Numbered from the stretch's first letter, positions 24,339-37,171 are shown. The stretch: 64,000 nt of DNA from Rhodocollybia butyracea (GCA_015501585.1 JADNRY010000024.1:62001-126000); one strand, 5' to 3'. The notes: generated by a model not told the origin, from the sequence alone. Numbers and translations: made by a program.

Positions 24339-26470
24339 TTGATTTTGGTCAAAGTAATATATAACTTGAACTTGTATAAAACTGAGGGTTGGAACGAAAC
24401 GAATGAAGGAAAGATAGGTTTGAGGATCAAAGATCTGCGAGTAGCACAAAGGAAAACCCCGGAGGAGCGTTTAGTAGAGTACAAATTGTAAGATAAGCGA
24501 TAGCAGATCAAGAGAAGTAGGCAGATTTCATCCATAGCTGCCATTTTATTATAGCTGTTTATGAGTCTTACCTGAAAACATAAAAGACGAGACACGCTCT
24601 GAAGGGCTCAGCCCGAAGAAGTAAAAGGGGGTTCAGGCCAATAGTACCGACACCGTCGAGATTGCGAACGTTCAAGAAAGGACAGAACAAAAAAATACAG
24701 GGACGGAATCCGGGTCCATTTTATAAAACGTATCCCACAATCTGTGCATGGCATGGTTGCGGTGAAACCAGTGACGGCTCTGCCTCGTGATCTCATCATA
24801 GCCCTGGCCCCAGTACCAAAAACAACGCCCATAGTTACTTATGATCATTCATTGCGACTCGGATATGCAGATGTGATGCTTCTTCCGCCATACCCTCTCG
24901 GTGTCACTAAGCCATTAATTGAGGGACTGCGAGAGGCGTACAGGTAGTAGGTACGCCTGACATTGTTGGGGTGTGGCGGGCTTGGTCTGTCTTCCCAGTA
25001 GTAGATAAGTAAGTATATTCTCAGTGCAGAACTGACATATCTGAACTACCCCTAAACAATGATCTCATCATATCATCGACACCGATGAAGAAACAACCCA
25101 TCACCCAAAAATAAGATGCAAGTGTCAAAGTACATGATTAACTCAGTTGTAAGAAAAGACTGTGAGACTTTGAAGACATCATGAATCGTGACCTAGAAGT
25201 CTGTACAGTATATTGTACTAAGCATAGACGAGTATACATATTAAGAGATGTCAAAGCGATGTATAGCGGTGTGCTGATGTGATCAGTCAAATCAACGGAA
25301 CATCATTAGTATCAAAGTGATAGATAAAAAAGTTGCTATCTGGAATCTCTTCCCTCGAAAATCGACTTGAATTCCGTGACGAGTGACGGGGGAATCACCT
25401 ATGCTTTCTTCTGTCACCTTCAACTACGAACATAAGTCTCCCACTCAGAACCACCTCAGCTTCGACTTAACCGGCTTAACCGGCTCAACTTTGCATTCAA
25501 TGCTCAGCTTTGCTACTGTTTGTCGGGGGTAACGAGAGTTAGTCAGAGTCGCCACGAATTCATTGTGGTCCAACTTAGTGACAATTCCGATGCAGAATCA
25601 TAGTCTCGGCTCGATATTTTTCTCTCAAGGTCGAGGCAGCAGCTTCTTCAAGTGCACATTCGCACGTGAATGTGATAGGGAGAGCTTCAACCTGTTTCAA
25701 ACCTCTGAGAATGTTAGTACCTTCAACGTCCAGGGCAATTTCTCGGATTACAATTATCAGTCCACAGACCAACAACTTTTCCTTCACTAAACCTCCAACG
25801 AGGTTACACTTTTCCATTCCTTCAGCCGGATCCGTTGAAACATCTCCGTTGAGCCCGTTGAGTTAACCTGTAGAGGATCTAGATCCCATTTCGTTGATCG
25901 GACACTCCTCTATTGTTAGAGAATTAATTAAAAAAGCTTCGTTGCAGTTCGCCGCCCATCGACCAAACTCCCTACGTTCTTCTACTACCAGAGCCTATCA
26001 GTCCCACCGCCCCCAATCTCGTCTTCGATCATATCAAAAAGGATTTTACGTCGCCCATCATTCCGCATGCTACAAAAATTGGTGTCCTCATTCAGCAGAG
26101 CTACATAGTCACTCAGGGAATTATGAGCGATCTGGCCTGCCTGTTACGATACAAGTAAAAGGAAAAAGGAAGGATGTTAAGTATTGGCTAGGCAGAAAAA
26201 TCTGGCGAGTTCCAGAGACCAGTCTGCTTCACACTCCGTGTTGTAAGAGAGCTTCACCAGATAAGATGGCCAAGCGGGCGAAGCTGGACAGATTATGAAA
26301 GTGATAATGCATTGTGTTGGAACGTAGAAGTCATCCGATACATCCGATACATTCTTTCTCCTACTTATTACTGGTGTACCTTTTCCGAAAAAATACTTCA
26401 CCCGAGAATGGTAAAGGCCATCATATCTCCCGGCAGCCCACGCAGTAAGATGAAAACAGCGATAAGTGAA
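24339..26470. other. Intergenic region with weak open frames
   Basis: Nothing here is a secure gene. The best candidates are a minus-strand frame around 25575-25870 (contains ILRGLKQVEALPITF and ALEEAAASTLREK) and a plus-strand frame at 25894-26298 rich in Ser, His and Arg. Neither has a domain I recognise and they lack a clear exon chain. A polypyrimidine-rich sequence runs through 25450-25550. Confidence 0.35.
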
Positions 26471-29049
26471 TTAAGCGCCATTGACATGGCTGAGCGCTTC
26501 ATCAGCTTGCTGGAGATCACGTTCGGTGAGACTATTGAATGTTCCACCACCAGGGGTGCTGGCACCGCTCATCACGGACCCGGCTCGCGAACGGACTTTC
26601 ATCACAAGAGGGCTGCAAACGCAAAGCGCGAGAGTCAATAAGCGGGATTGCGAACGAGCAGATCGAGACTTACAAAGGATAAGAATCTTCTTCGTCCTCT
26701 GCTGACGAGGGCCAGCCGTAACCACGATAATCGCTCGTTTGTAACGACTGCATCTGCGAAAAGAAGAAACCAAGAAAATAAATGGGTGCTCAAGCGTACT
26801 GCAATAGTAACTCACCTCTTCCGTCAAAGTACCAAGATCACCGGGAGTAGCAACACCCCTTAGTCTCGGACTAGCAGGCACACTCAATGGCGGCATCCTC
26901 CCGACACCACCGCCAAAGTAATCTTCCTCCTCCATATCGGTCAATGGTTCGCCATCTGGACCATAAAATTGGTCTGGGTATGCCCTCCGTAACGCCAACT
27001 GCCGGCTTTTACTATACTCTATGCCCAAGTTCTTCCAATCGAGCAGAGGACTCAATCGTTCAACGCGGTTCCGCTGGTTGATCCGCTGACGCCGAGTCTT
27101 GTTGCAGAAGGAGAACATGTGGTCAGTGAGCTGGGTTACAGAATCTTCAACAGATTTCATTCGCCTGTCTACGATGTAACAGCCTTCATCTTGAGGGCGC
27201 TCGATAAGATCTTGCATGAAGCAGCCGAACCCGGACAAGTTCGTGGTGATGCTTGGTATTCCCATCTAGAGGAGATTGAGACTTGTGGAAGAAAGCAAAA
27301 GAACGCTCGAGACTTGCCACTGTGCACTCCGCTGGCGTGTAACCCCATGGCTCGTAATAACTTGGGAATACACCGAGATGGCAACCTCGCACAAATTCTT
27401 CATAGTCTAGCCCAAGAATCGGGTTGTTTGAATTTAAGAAATCTGGGTGGAAGACGACTTTGACGCGATCGTGGTCATTGTTGAACAGTTTGACTCTTCG
27501 GATCTGATTCAGGATAGGGTCGCTGGAATCGTCGGCCATGTTGTGAGTTGTGATTGGTGGAAGGGAATTGCGTCTTAAAGCAAAGATACGACGTTTCAAA
27601 AGAACAACATCTTCCGAGGACAGAAGTTCTTCCGGAGTTGGATGGACGGCTTGATCACTGCAGATGTTGATTAGATGGTGACAACGAAGCTATGGACAAG
27701 TGCTGACCCATGGACTCGAGCAGCATGCTCAAAAAGACGTGCACCAACACGGTTCTGGATTTCCGTTACCGTGTCGCGCAGCTGCTTCGTCACGGCTTGA
27801 CCTTTCAATGCTTCAACCGTATATGAATTTGTTGCAGCGGGCATAATGATGAACGCGACGACGGTTACACTTGAACCAGACTTTTGTAGGCGGTAGTTGA
27901 GACCTGAAGTACACGCATATCTAGTTAGTATTCGGAGATAAGAAGAACGTTACTCACGAGCTAACGACTCGATAAACATGTCAACTCCCTTGTTTCGGTA
28001 CTCGTAACGACCTGCGGTAAACATCTAAGGAATCATAAGTTGGAGAATGAAGATGGCGAATACAATCTTACATAGAGCGTATTCTCCAAGTCAAAGTCAT
28101 AATGTCCGTAAAAGTGACCTCGTACAAACTCGTTTATCTTCTCTTTGCTAGTCGAATGTAAATTCTGGAATTCGTGCATAGCCTGGAACTTGACAACATT
28201 CAGTCCATTTGGAACCACCCCATCAGGTTTTCTTTTGAGAAGGTGTTCAGATTCGTATGCCGTGATGTGCGAAACAGTAGTGAACACATCGGCGCAATGG
28301 GCAGAGCTACGCTCTATACAATAACGATGATAGATGCCACGCTTTCCTGCTTCGTGGTCCACATCAAAGTATTGCAGATTGTTGTAGAAATCTACCGAGC
28401 CTGCACACAAGTATCGCCCTAGGAGGGTAGCGTGTGTAGTGAAGACGGTAGTGACGTCAATATGCCTCTTCCTGCAGAGCGGGATAGCAAGACCAGCTTG
28501 CCATTCATGGAAATGGGCGACGACGGCCTTGTCTAGTTGACGAGACACGTACTGAAAGTTGAATGAATGAATAAACGTAAAGATAAGCAATGCCACGGTA
28601 GTACGCACATCTCCAAGGAACCAGGCAACGAGATAACCGAAAACAATAGTTTCATTTGTTTCGTGATCGTTGGGAGGACTGGGAATTCCTGCGAGGTTCC
28701 ATAGATCACCTTTCCACTCGTCTATCCTGTGGTACATGCTGCCGGTGTCGAAAAGTAAGACGTGTGGAGAGCCTTCGATGAGCCAGCGGCCGTATAGAGC
28801 TTTGACGCCTTGTGATCTCATAGATTCTAGCGTTGCAACAAGATGAGGGTCTGTAGGATCCTCTGCCTCCACTTCCATTGGCGCGGTTTTGTAGCTGAGA
28901 GGGCCGATGAGGCAATAACGGTCACCATATTCAGAGACAGTGACTGGGACTTTTGTTTTTATGACTGTGTAGATACCGCCAACTTTGTTTGCTACTTCCC
29001 AAGCACACTCGAAGAGTAAATGGTTTCGAACGTCGCGTTTTTCAGTCAT
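26471..29049 (-). CDS. GSY1: Glycogen synthase (GT3 family)
   Basis: The enzyme extends alpha-1,4-glucan chains from UDP-glucose in the cytosol. The N-terminus has the GT3 signature [20 protein letters not shown]. Further landmarks are [73 protein letters not shown] and the catalytic E-x7-E region [18 protein letters not shown]. The C-terminus carries a Ser/Pro-rich cluster [13 protein letters not shown] followed by TPGDLGTL, matching the phosphorylation-regulated tail of yeast Gsy2, so control by phosphorylation is likely. Length about 720-740 residues after removing short introns, usual for the family. The yeast symbol is used for the single copy seen here. Confidence 0.93.
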
Positions 29050-30016
29050 AGGCGATAGTGGAAGTTGAAGAAGAAACTCAGAAAAGCGGGGCCAGGTTTG
29101 ATAGTTCTGACGTCATTTTCAATTGTCACGTTCGTACCGGAAACCCTAGTAGAGTTCTCCCTAGATGCGTACGCTTGATTCTCGGAGATGGAACTTTGTT
29201 CAAACTTTGACTTGCAATCCGACATCGATCCGACGTAGAGTCACTTGAGCGGCTTACAAGGTCTGACAAGCCGTTCAATCCCATCTCTGTGCGCTGTTTC
29301 TTTACTTTGATCTCGGGAAAGGCCAGGAAGCGGCCAAGGACTCGAAACGTCAGCTCTCAAAAGGTGGATGCCATGTGGAGCATCTTTGGTCTGCCAAGTC
29401 CAATTTACAAGAATGGAAGATGCTAGATCGAAGGAGACCACCTCTTCAAAATTTTCAAAGATCTTTGTTCAAGTTTGCTCACATCAAGATTCAAGCTTCA
29501 AGGCAAGCCCGCCGCATAATACCCTATACTTATATAACTTTCCTCGCATTTTGATCATCTCTTGATCTCAGCGGCTATCTACCCAGCTCGACAGAATTAC
29601 CGCTTTCCAAGTAAAACGTTCTTGCGTAAGAATCCAGTTCTTGGCGGCCTGATTAGTACGAAAGCCATACATACGTGCCCACAAGTATTTTCAAAGAGCC
29701 TGGGTCATTCATTTATGAGCCTTCCGGTAAGTACTGGTCACGGTGCATACTAGGTGCGAACGTGTATATACTACTCAGTATGCACTGGTAGGACGGCTGG
29801 AACCGGTAAGATTCCCGTTGGGAAGCCGTAGATGCTGCAGCAGTCAGTGGGGTGATCGCAATCAAGCTCATTATCAAATCTTCCTTAGGCAAGAGAATAA
29901 AAGAGCAAAACTGACTTTCCGTCACTTGTAGCTCCCTCTCGCTATAAAATCTTTGCTCAAAGATGACTTGCCTGTAGACTCCCCTCGGCAGACAAGTTAC
30001 ACGCTGACGATCCCCA

Positions 30017-30540
30017 CGGATGTGTGTGCAGAGAACATGCTTAGGAATCAAAGAGTGGATGAGCAGAGTCGCCATAGGATGTGGTTTTCCTTTCAACCTT
30101 CCTTACCGCTTGTCAGTGCGCAATATTGCTCTCGATATGTCACCGACCGGCGGAATGGGTTCTAAGTATGTTGACTGGGAGTGATACCCAAGTAAATATC
30201 TTCCACCAATCATAGATAGCGTTGAATACCACTGGAGTACTTGAAGCGAACTAGCTAGTCTTGAGCTAGTCTCGTAGCCGTATACAGAATGTATAATATA
30301 TACAGTAATCGGACTGTGCGGTCCGCGAGTTTTTGCAGAACTCGTTACACTAGAAACTAGCAAGTACTATTAGTATTAGTATATAGTGGAATCGGAGGAT
30401 ATTTCTGACACTTGGGATTCATATTGCTTCGTACATAAGTACAGCTAGCAGTACTGCTTGCGTTTTGAAGCTTCATCGTCTGAACCATAATCAAATCATA
30501 ATTTCTTCGATGTTTTTTTCCGCTTACGCACTAAACATTG
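30017..30540. repeat. Dispersed repeat, copy 1
   Basis: This copy shares ordered blocks with the DNA at 34170-36350. Shared landmarks are CGGATGTGTGT, TGTCAGTGCGCAATATT, CTCTCGATAT, ATGTTGACT and GCACTAAACAT. The copies are strongly diverged with many indels. It encodes nothing I recognise, so it is probably an old non-autonomous element. Confidence 0.6.
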
Positions 30541-31006
30541 CCGGTGTAGTGAGCGATACCAAACAAACACACTCGGAGTTACTTTCGGGCGAAGAGGCTT
30601 GCAGCGAACCTACATTAAAATGGGAGGGATAAAAATTACTTGTTTTGGGAACCACCGGCGCTAAAATCAAAAACCAAACGGCTATACTCATGCATAGGTC
30701 GCCATTGATCGGCTTGCTAGGAGTGGTCACAGACGGCTACAAACTTTCAACTGGCTCTGCGGCGGGATACATCGGGCCACATCATACGAATGTTTCAATG
30801 GAGTGTTTGGTGCTCAAACACATCCAATTATACGAAACGACAACGGAGAGTCGGGGGTATAATCAGGGGGTCCTCTTCGGACTCTTTGGCAAGTAGTGTA
30901 CTATGACCTCGAACGACCGAAGATGGAGTTTCAATATCCAAAAATCGCGCTGCCACCATCTCGAAAATGCGGGTATCAATTTGAAATGAAGCGCGAGAAT
31001 AAGCTT

Positions 31007-31027
31007 GGAAGGAAGGAAGGAAGGAAG
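31007..31027. repeat. Short (GGAA)n microsatellite
   Basis: About five perfect GGAA units in tandem. Confidence 0.8.
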
Positions 31028-31442
31028 TTTATTACACGGCATGGTCCAAGTACTGAACACCGGATCCGGCAGCACAAGCTGACGCGGGGCCCAGACACCG
31101 AACAAACGACGAGCTCGCAGTCTGCCCAGTGGGAGCTGCTGTAGATCGTTGCCCTAAGTGCCGGGGCGGTTTTACTATACTACAGGATATGTGATACATA
31201 TACTAATACTATACTACTTAGAAGACTGTGTGTATTGCCAGAGAGACAGGTGATCAATGTCTTTGGTATTGTACTGGCACATATAGAGGAGACCCTTCAT
31301 ATACATTGGTAACTTCGTAAACCCATTTTGCAAATCATATAAATAAATAAAGTAAAAAAAAATCCCCTCAACTGCTGGTTCAGTTCAACGTTCGACTTCC
31401 ACGCTTCACACTACACCAATCCAGGCTCTTTCTCGTATTATC

Positions 31443-32405
31443 ATGCAGCCCAAAGTTGTCTGTCTCTATCTCCTTGCCATGCTCATGTTCGGCAGTACTG
31501 TGTGTTCGCTACCTACTAAACTTCCTCCAAGGCCGCTACAACCTATGCTCGAAGCTGGCGGGAAATCTCTTGCTACGTATCCTGCGCTACCTGCCAGTCT
31601 CACTGCTAGTCATACTAGTCGTACTAAGGCAAAGGGTAGGATAGTTCCAAACCCATCTCCAAATGCTCCAATGCGTACTAGTCCTGTAAGTGTTTTCTTC
31701 CATAAGTCCCATGCTTGTATCTATCTTTTTCTACTACTCTAGTTCAAAGCATTTTTCCTCAATTCCAGCGGTAAACTCAAGCTCAGCTCAGGAGCACCGC
31801 ACCCCGCCGATCGCGCGGCGCTTGGAGTAGCGAAACGTCGAGTTCGCAGCGCCATTAAAGCAATTTTTGACGTAAATAAACCTGCTATAAAGGTGGACAA
31901 CGAACTGAAAGAACTCTTCGACAAAGGTGTTGCCAAGGCCGCATGGGGGAAAGAGCATATTTCTGTTGGTGATGCTGATGCGGATCCGGTGCTTTATTTT
32001 GCGATCAAGGGAAGGGTTTGCAAGCCTTATTGCCTTGGGTTTACTGTTCGGAGTCACTACAGGCCGCTCCAAGACGGGGGATCTCAGGGGGTGCCTGCCT
32101 ATAGTGAACTTCTCTGTCCAAAGTCAGCGGGATTTGGGAAGTTTACTTCCAAAGAAGTTGGAGACTATAAGGGAGATCCAGAAACCGAAAGCAAGGTCAG
32201 AGACGGACTTGCCGAGTTTTCGAAGTTTTCGACGTGTTTGATGGAAAACATAGCAAAGGCTAAAGTTAAAGACCCGGCCGCGTTTATTCTCGAGACAGAG
32301 GCAACGCCAGAAGAACTAGCAGATGCATTCGAACTAGCTCCCCTCAATCTAGCCGAGGCGTCAAAATTGTATGGTGAAGAGCCTCCGTCTCCCCAAGTAC
32401 CTTAG
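31443..32405 (+). CDS. Predicted secreted protein of unknown function
   Basis: Not recognised. The N-terminus MQPKVVCLYLLAMLMFGSTV ending near VCSLPT is a typical cleavable signal peptide, followed by a Pro/Ser/Thr-rich segment. One intron (31686-31742, GTAAGT...CTAG, phase 0) joins to FKAFFLNSSGKLKL. The mature part has few cysteines (VCKPYC, LLCPK, TCLME), a charged Lys/Asp-rich middle and an acidic C-terminus ending PPSPQVP. About 300 residues in total. The gene sits alone between repeat-rich stretches, a common setting for lineage-specific secreted proteins. Function, including any role in host or substrate interaction, cannot be told from the sequence. Confidence 0.7.
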
Positions 32406-32677
32406 CGCTTAGCACTAATTAGTTTTATTAAATCTATTTAATATTGGTGTTGGCCTCGTAGTTTCAGTTTTGTACAGCCGATACTCTGTACTCCATTCCA
32501 GTCAAGGCCTTCACTTCAAATTAACACCGCAAGGGGCCACCAATAAATTCATGGTGTCCGTCGTTCAAGCATTGTACCAGTAAGGGGGATCTCAGAGAAG
32601 GATTTAGAACAAGGAATAGAATAATGATGAGACGGGTGAGATAATAGTAATCCTACGGGACTTAAGCACTACTTATA

Positions 32678-33922
32678 CACTGCGCCAGCGTCAAAAAATA
32701 TCGGGCGAAATTATTTCCGAAATTATTGCTGTAATTGCTTAGGGCCTGTTCGGCAACACGAATCTGGATTTTGTTCGATTTTGCCAAACGCGAGATTTTG
32801 AGCATTTAATATAAAAGGTTCGGATCAGCTGGCCGGTCGCCATGGGTCTGGAAATGACATAAAATGACATAACTCCTGAGGCTGTTGACCGACGTTCCTC
32901 TCACTATCCCGCAAGTCATCCCGACCACTCTCAGCAATGCCAACCAGTGACCAACATGTTCCCCTCATCGTCTTTCAAATTTAATGTAATTGTATGTTAT
33001 TGGAAAAAGCGATTCTGTTTCTCTATATTGTCTAGGTCAGTGAAGCCTAAAGTAAAAATTATATTTCAGAGCGGCGGGCATGTCTGAGCATCGAGCGGGG
33101 TGTTGACCTCAACACGGAAGAAACGTCTGACAGCAGCTGACAGCATGCGCGTTTACACGGAGCGCTCAATCGGCTGATCTGAGTAATACTTACAAATGTT
33201 TGATGGCTTTTTTATATGGTGGCAATACCTGGCAAAATCCCAACAAAATCTAGATTTGTGTTGCCAAACAGGCCCTTACCTTTTTTGATCAAAATTTCAC
33301 CTGTAAATCTTTGATAATTTCGGCTGAGAAATATACTGTAATTGATTGTCTTTTTCGATACGAATTTCGCTGGTAATCTGTTATCTATTTCGTCCGAAAA
33401 AGACAATGAAATTGCTTATCTATTTCATTAAAAATTTCGCTCGAAATTTTTACAAGGTAATAACTGGCCAAGAACTGGGAGGTTCGGTCATGTGATGCAT
33501 CTGATAAGATTTCCTGTCTTTGAACGCGACCAAAACGCGACTTATGGGATATTGTATATGCATGGCTGCACTAGTCACCACCAGACAATAAATTGCTCCA
33601 GTTCTGCCCTCATATCCGCCTAAAGTGTTGTCAGATGCATCACATGACCGAGCCTCCCAGTTCTTGGCCAGTTATTTACCTTGTAAAAATTTCGAGTGAA
33701 ATTCTTAATTAATCACGAGCGAAATAGATAAGTAATCTCATTGTCTTTTTCGAGCGATATATATAGCGAAATTCCAAAAGAAAAAGATAATCAATTACAA
33801 TGTATTTTTTCGTACAAAATAGAAGACACTTTTCCACTGTAATTTGTATTGAAAAAGGTAAGTAATTACAACAATAATTTCGGCAATAATTTCGCCCGAT
33901 ATTTTTTGACGCTGGCGTAGTG
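32678..33922. mobile_element. Long inverted-repeat DNA element (foldback MITE), interrupted
   Basis: The termini read CACTGCGCCAGCGTC on the left and, in reverse complement, CACTACGCCAGCGTC on the right. Similarity continues inwards as near-complete arms of about 290-300 bp each, with a loop around 33515-33630. The candidate target duplication is ATA (32675-32677 and 33923-33925). A CACTA/G terminus with a 3-bp duplication fits a CACTA-like non-autonomous element, but this class call is tentative. The left arm is split by a second element at 32742-33275: across that gap, GTAATTGCTTACC matches the right arm's GTAATTACTTACC. No coding capacity. Confidence 0.8.
32742..33275. mobile_element. PIF/Harbinger-type (Tourist-like) MITE nested in the foldback element
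   Basis: A 534-bp element with termini GGGCCTGTTCGGCAACAC and, in reverse complement, GGGCCTGTTTGGCAACAC. The inverted similarity continues through AATCT(G/A)GATTTTGTT. It is flanked by perfect TTA duplications (32739-32741, 33276-33278). A GGGCCTGTTTGG terminus plus a TTA target duplication is the usual signature of Harbinger-type MITEs. Removing the element plus one TTA restores the left arm of the surrounding inverted-repeat element. No open frame of note. Confidence 0.85.
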
Positions 33923-34169
33923 ATACTGGGTCAGGGAACAGCCTTAATAAAGAAACCAATTACAAAAGGACAGGACAAAAGGGCGTGTCGGGGCATCGTA
34001 ATTACATGCATATAAAAAGAGCGATATAGACCAGTAGGACTGAGGAGACAGTGCGTTTGTAAAGCAAGTAAGAGTACAGGATGTACGTCAGTCTCATCTC
34101 AAGGACGAGAAGGAAAAGTAAGACGGTTCGGTTATGTCTCTCTTTCAGCTTTTTTTTTTGCCTCTCAGA

Positions 34170-36350
34170 CGGATGTGTGTAGAGAACTTCAGGAGGCGAA
34201 TGGGCATCGGAGTGACGATAGGTTGTGGCTGTCCCTTTCATCAATTACTAAAGAGTGCGTTGGGCGAATGCAGCCTAACCCATCAGCAATTTCACACAAA
34301 TGTAAACCGTATAATTGCATACTCGGTGTAATCAAAATGCCTATACATACCCCATCATACCTTGCCAAGATTTGATCAATCATACTCGTAGTATAATCAT
34401 TATACCTGATTATACCCAGTTATACACAGCTATACATTGCTATGATGGGCTGTACCAGCACTAGGATTTAGCTTATTACAAGGCCTTAAGCTTTAACTTC
34501 TTGTTGCCAAAGCATTCCGTGAAAATTTCAAGTGTCAATGATGAACTTTTACTACTAGTAGTGAACTCGAAGAGTGGACACAACATTTGAAAACAACTAA
34601 GTCAAGTGGCCGGCACTTGATGATCTCGTGACAGCTACCAAACGCTACTGTACAGGTCAATCTCACGGTTTTTCTCCTCACTTTTCTTTTTTCTGTTCTC
34701 TCATCACTCGTCGCCCGCCCGTTGCTGAACGCCCATGCCAACTATTTATTGATATTACAACTGAAGGATACTCAAGCAAACTTTAACAGCATCAAGATCA
34801 CAGATGATGAACAACTGAGGTTCTCGTTGCTTGGGTGAGTGGTCTTCCATACTCCGACTATCTTTTTTATCTAATGTAAACAACTTCTTGTAATCCAGGA
34901 TATCATTCTCTGTGATCGTGTCTCTCTTTCTTAGTCTCTGTGGCTGTTTGAGAGATCAAGGGCTTCAGTACGTCTTATTTTTCTCCGCTTTGAACAAGTC
35001 TCTAACTTTGTTTAAACTTTTTCAGGTCTTCGAAGTGCTCAGGAGTTATCTCTTTCATTTGGTTGTTTCGGGTTTTGGAGGTTCTGAAGGCGATCTGTTC
35101 AAAGTCTTGGTACATTTTTTTTTCTTGTTTAAACAAGCTCTTGATTCCGATTTTCAAGTCTTCAATGTGTTCAAGAGATATTGAGAATGAGGATAGGCTG
35201 AATATCGGCGGCAAGGGTATATGTGGCTGTCGTGGAGTTTTTTTTTACTTGCATGTATCTCATAACCTATGTACAGTAGTAGAGCATTGAGCGGTAGTGT
35301 ACCAAAGCAATAATGATTATTTTTCGTCCTTCTTTCACTGTTTTAATGTATAATGAGCAATAATAAGTGAAAACTGGACCTATAATATTGGTATGAGTGA
35401 GTATAATGAGGTATAATGCTGTATAATGACAAGGCATAATCAGTATAAAGAGCGGTATAATCAGACAAAATCGGGTGTGTAAATATGCATAATGAGCTAT
35501 AATGAGGCATTTCCATTATGCACTCGGGGTCTATACATACCAAATATACCTCCCGATAATTGTATAATCAGGCGTGATCCGCATGTATACACGCCAATCA
35601 TACCTGATCACGATTGTGGAGAAATGCTGATGGCCTTCCTTACCACTTGACACTTGTCAGTGCGCAATATTCCTCTCGATATACTATGTTGACTCGGAGT
35701 GATGCACGAAAAGATATCTTTTAATCATTGGATGCATTACGCCCCTCCAAGGGAGTGCCAAAAGATCCCACCTTGAAGCAAATTCAAATCAAAGTAGTTT
35801 TCTTGTATTCCAATTTGAACTGGGAGGATATTTCGTCGATTATTTGACACATGGATTATTGCTTGAAAAAAAGTTTCTGTCAGGCCATATATGCATACCA
35901 ATTGCACAGCGTCAATGTGTCGTACATCTTCCAGTGCTAAAGTTGGGGCGCATACTTCCAAAAAAGGAAAGTCTGGAGCCTACACAATGCTGCCAGACTG
36001 TCAGGTATTTCCATAAAAAGGAATATCGAGGACCACTGTGCTCCATTGGAACAGTCAAATTTCTAAAAAAGGAAAATTCAGAACCATTGCAGCTACGCGT
36101 TGACCGTGTTGACCGTGTCGGATGCTGCTCTTTGAACGAGAACTTTTTTCCCCAGAAACCATTATTTTTGAAAATAGCAATAATATTACAGCTGTACAGC
36201 TAGCCTGAGGCGCTAGGCAGTTACTAGTGGGAGTTCCGTTCTTATAATAATAAACTTCATTGTCTGAAAAAAAGCATCATTCATGATTTCTTCGAATCAA
36301 CGTTTCTAAAAAGCGGAAATCCCGTGAGCGCTTATGCACTAAACATGGCA
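34170..36350. repeat. Dispersed repeat, copy 2 (interrupted)
   Basis: Diverged relative of 30017-30540. Its left part (from CGGATGTGTGT at 34170) and its right part (from CCTTCCTTACCACTTG at 35634 to GCACTAAACAT near 36350) are adjacent in copy 1 but separated here by about 1.35 kb. The right part also holds a short internal duplication (AAAAAGGAAAATTCAGAACC-like units near 35960-36090). Confidence 0.55.
34280..35633. mobile_element. Possible TIR element inserted in repeat copy 2
   Basis: The segment that interrupts repeat copy 2 begins CCATCAGCAATTTC and ends, in reverse complement, CCATCAGCATTTCTCCACAA, giving imperfect terminal inverted repeats. Inside both ends are clusters of TATAATNATTATACC-like and CTATACATACC motifs (34330-34440, 35380-35570). 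No transposase is visible; a minus-strand frame at 35002-35214 has an EHxEDLK motif twice but no known domain. The target duplication is not clear, so the exact ends are uncertain. Confidence 0.45.
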
Positions 36351-37171
36351 TGATGATCACAAGATGACATCAGACATATCAGCAAAATGTGGGTTGCCGC
36401 TTCTGGCACGTTTTGCTGACCACCTAACCACTTTCTTCCATGCTTTAGCAGGTTTATTCATCTACAGGTATGTAAGTTATAGAAAATTAGTAGTGTATCT
36501 TGTTCCTTTAGCTGAGATCCATTTATTTAATCAAGCTTGCCCCGCCAAATATAAGTAAGTAAAGCAAAATAACCCTGTGGCTTTGCGATATGAACACTCC
36601 GGCCCATTGCTGCACAAAAAACACTCTGGGGTCGTCGATTCGCTTAAATCCTGTATCGCTCTGTGCTATAAATGCTTTAAAGAAATGGTTGCTTTGTCAT
36701 GGATATTTGGAAAAGTTGAGACTGGCAGCACTCCCGTTTAGACTGTCAATCTGACCTTGTAAGCATCAGCACGGGAGAAAGGGGGCTCGGGATATGGATA
36801 TTATTGCGACTCGAGCGCGGTATAGTAATCGCACCTGGAAACTATACCGCAAGAGGTATGCAATGTCCGAGTTGCATCGTAAAAGTCTTCTTCTGACTTC
36901 TATAGTGCAGTGACATTGGACTTCCGCTCTATGATTAGCAGTCACAACGTAGGGCGGTGGCAAGGCGCATTTGCCGCTTGCACCTAGCCAAAATGATAGG
37001 GATGATAGATCAGTGCTGTCATTTACAGCCGTACTCTCTCTCGAGTTTATGGTTCCGTGAGTCTCGTATAATGATCTGCAGAAGGTTTAACCAGCTCTGG
37101 ACAGTCTTTTTTTGGCTATCTCATCGCTATATAAGAGATGACGGCTGAGCGACCCAGGCAACCCGGTAAAG
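36351..37171. other. Intergenic stretch with no recognised gene
   Basis: Only short open frames. The right end presumably holds the original promoter of the membrane-protein gene that starts at 37172. Confidence 0.4.

Larger units (their letters stand above)
29050..31442. other. Intergenic, repeat-bearing region
   Basis: No gene is supported. It contains copy 1 of a dispersed repeat (about 30017-30540) and a (GGAA)n microsatellite at 31007-31027. A TA-rich stretch and an A-rich tract around 31340-31365 precede the secreted-protein gene. Confidence 0.5.

Noticed and set aside
24744..24947. Plus-strand open frame as a small gene
   Set aside because: No domain, no exon chain and no conserved pattern; probably chance coding in GC-richer DNA.
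25575..25870. Minus-strand open frame with LKQVEALPITF
   Set aside because: It looks weakly coding but I could not extend it by splicing or recognise a family, so it is only mentioned as intergenic content.
35380..35570. CRISPR-like array from the spaced TATAATGA repeats
   Set aside because: Repeat units are short, degenerate and irregularly spaced, and the genome is eukaryotic. They belong to the ends of a TIR-like element.
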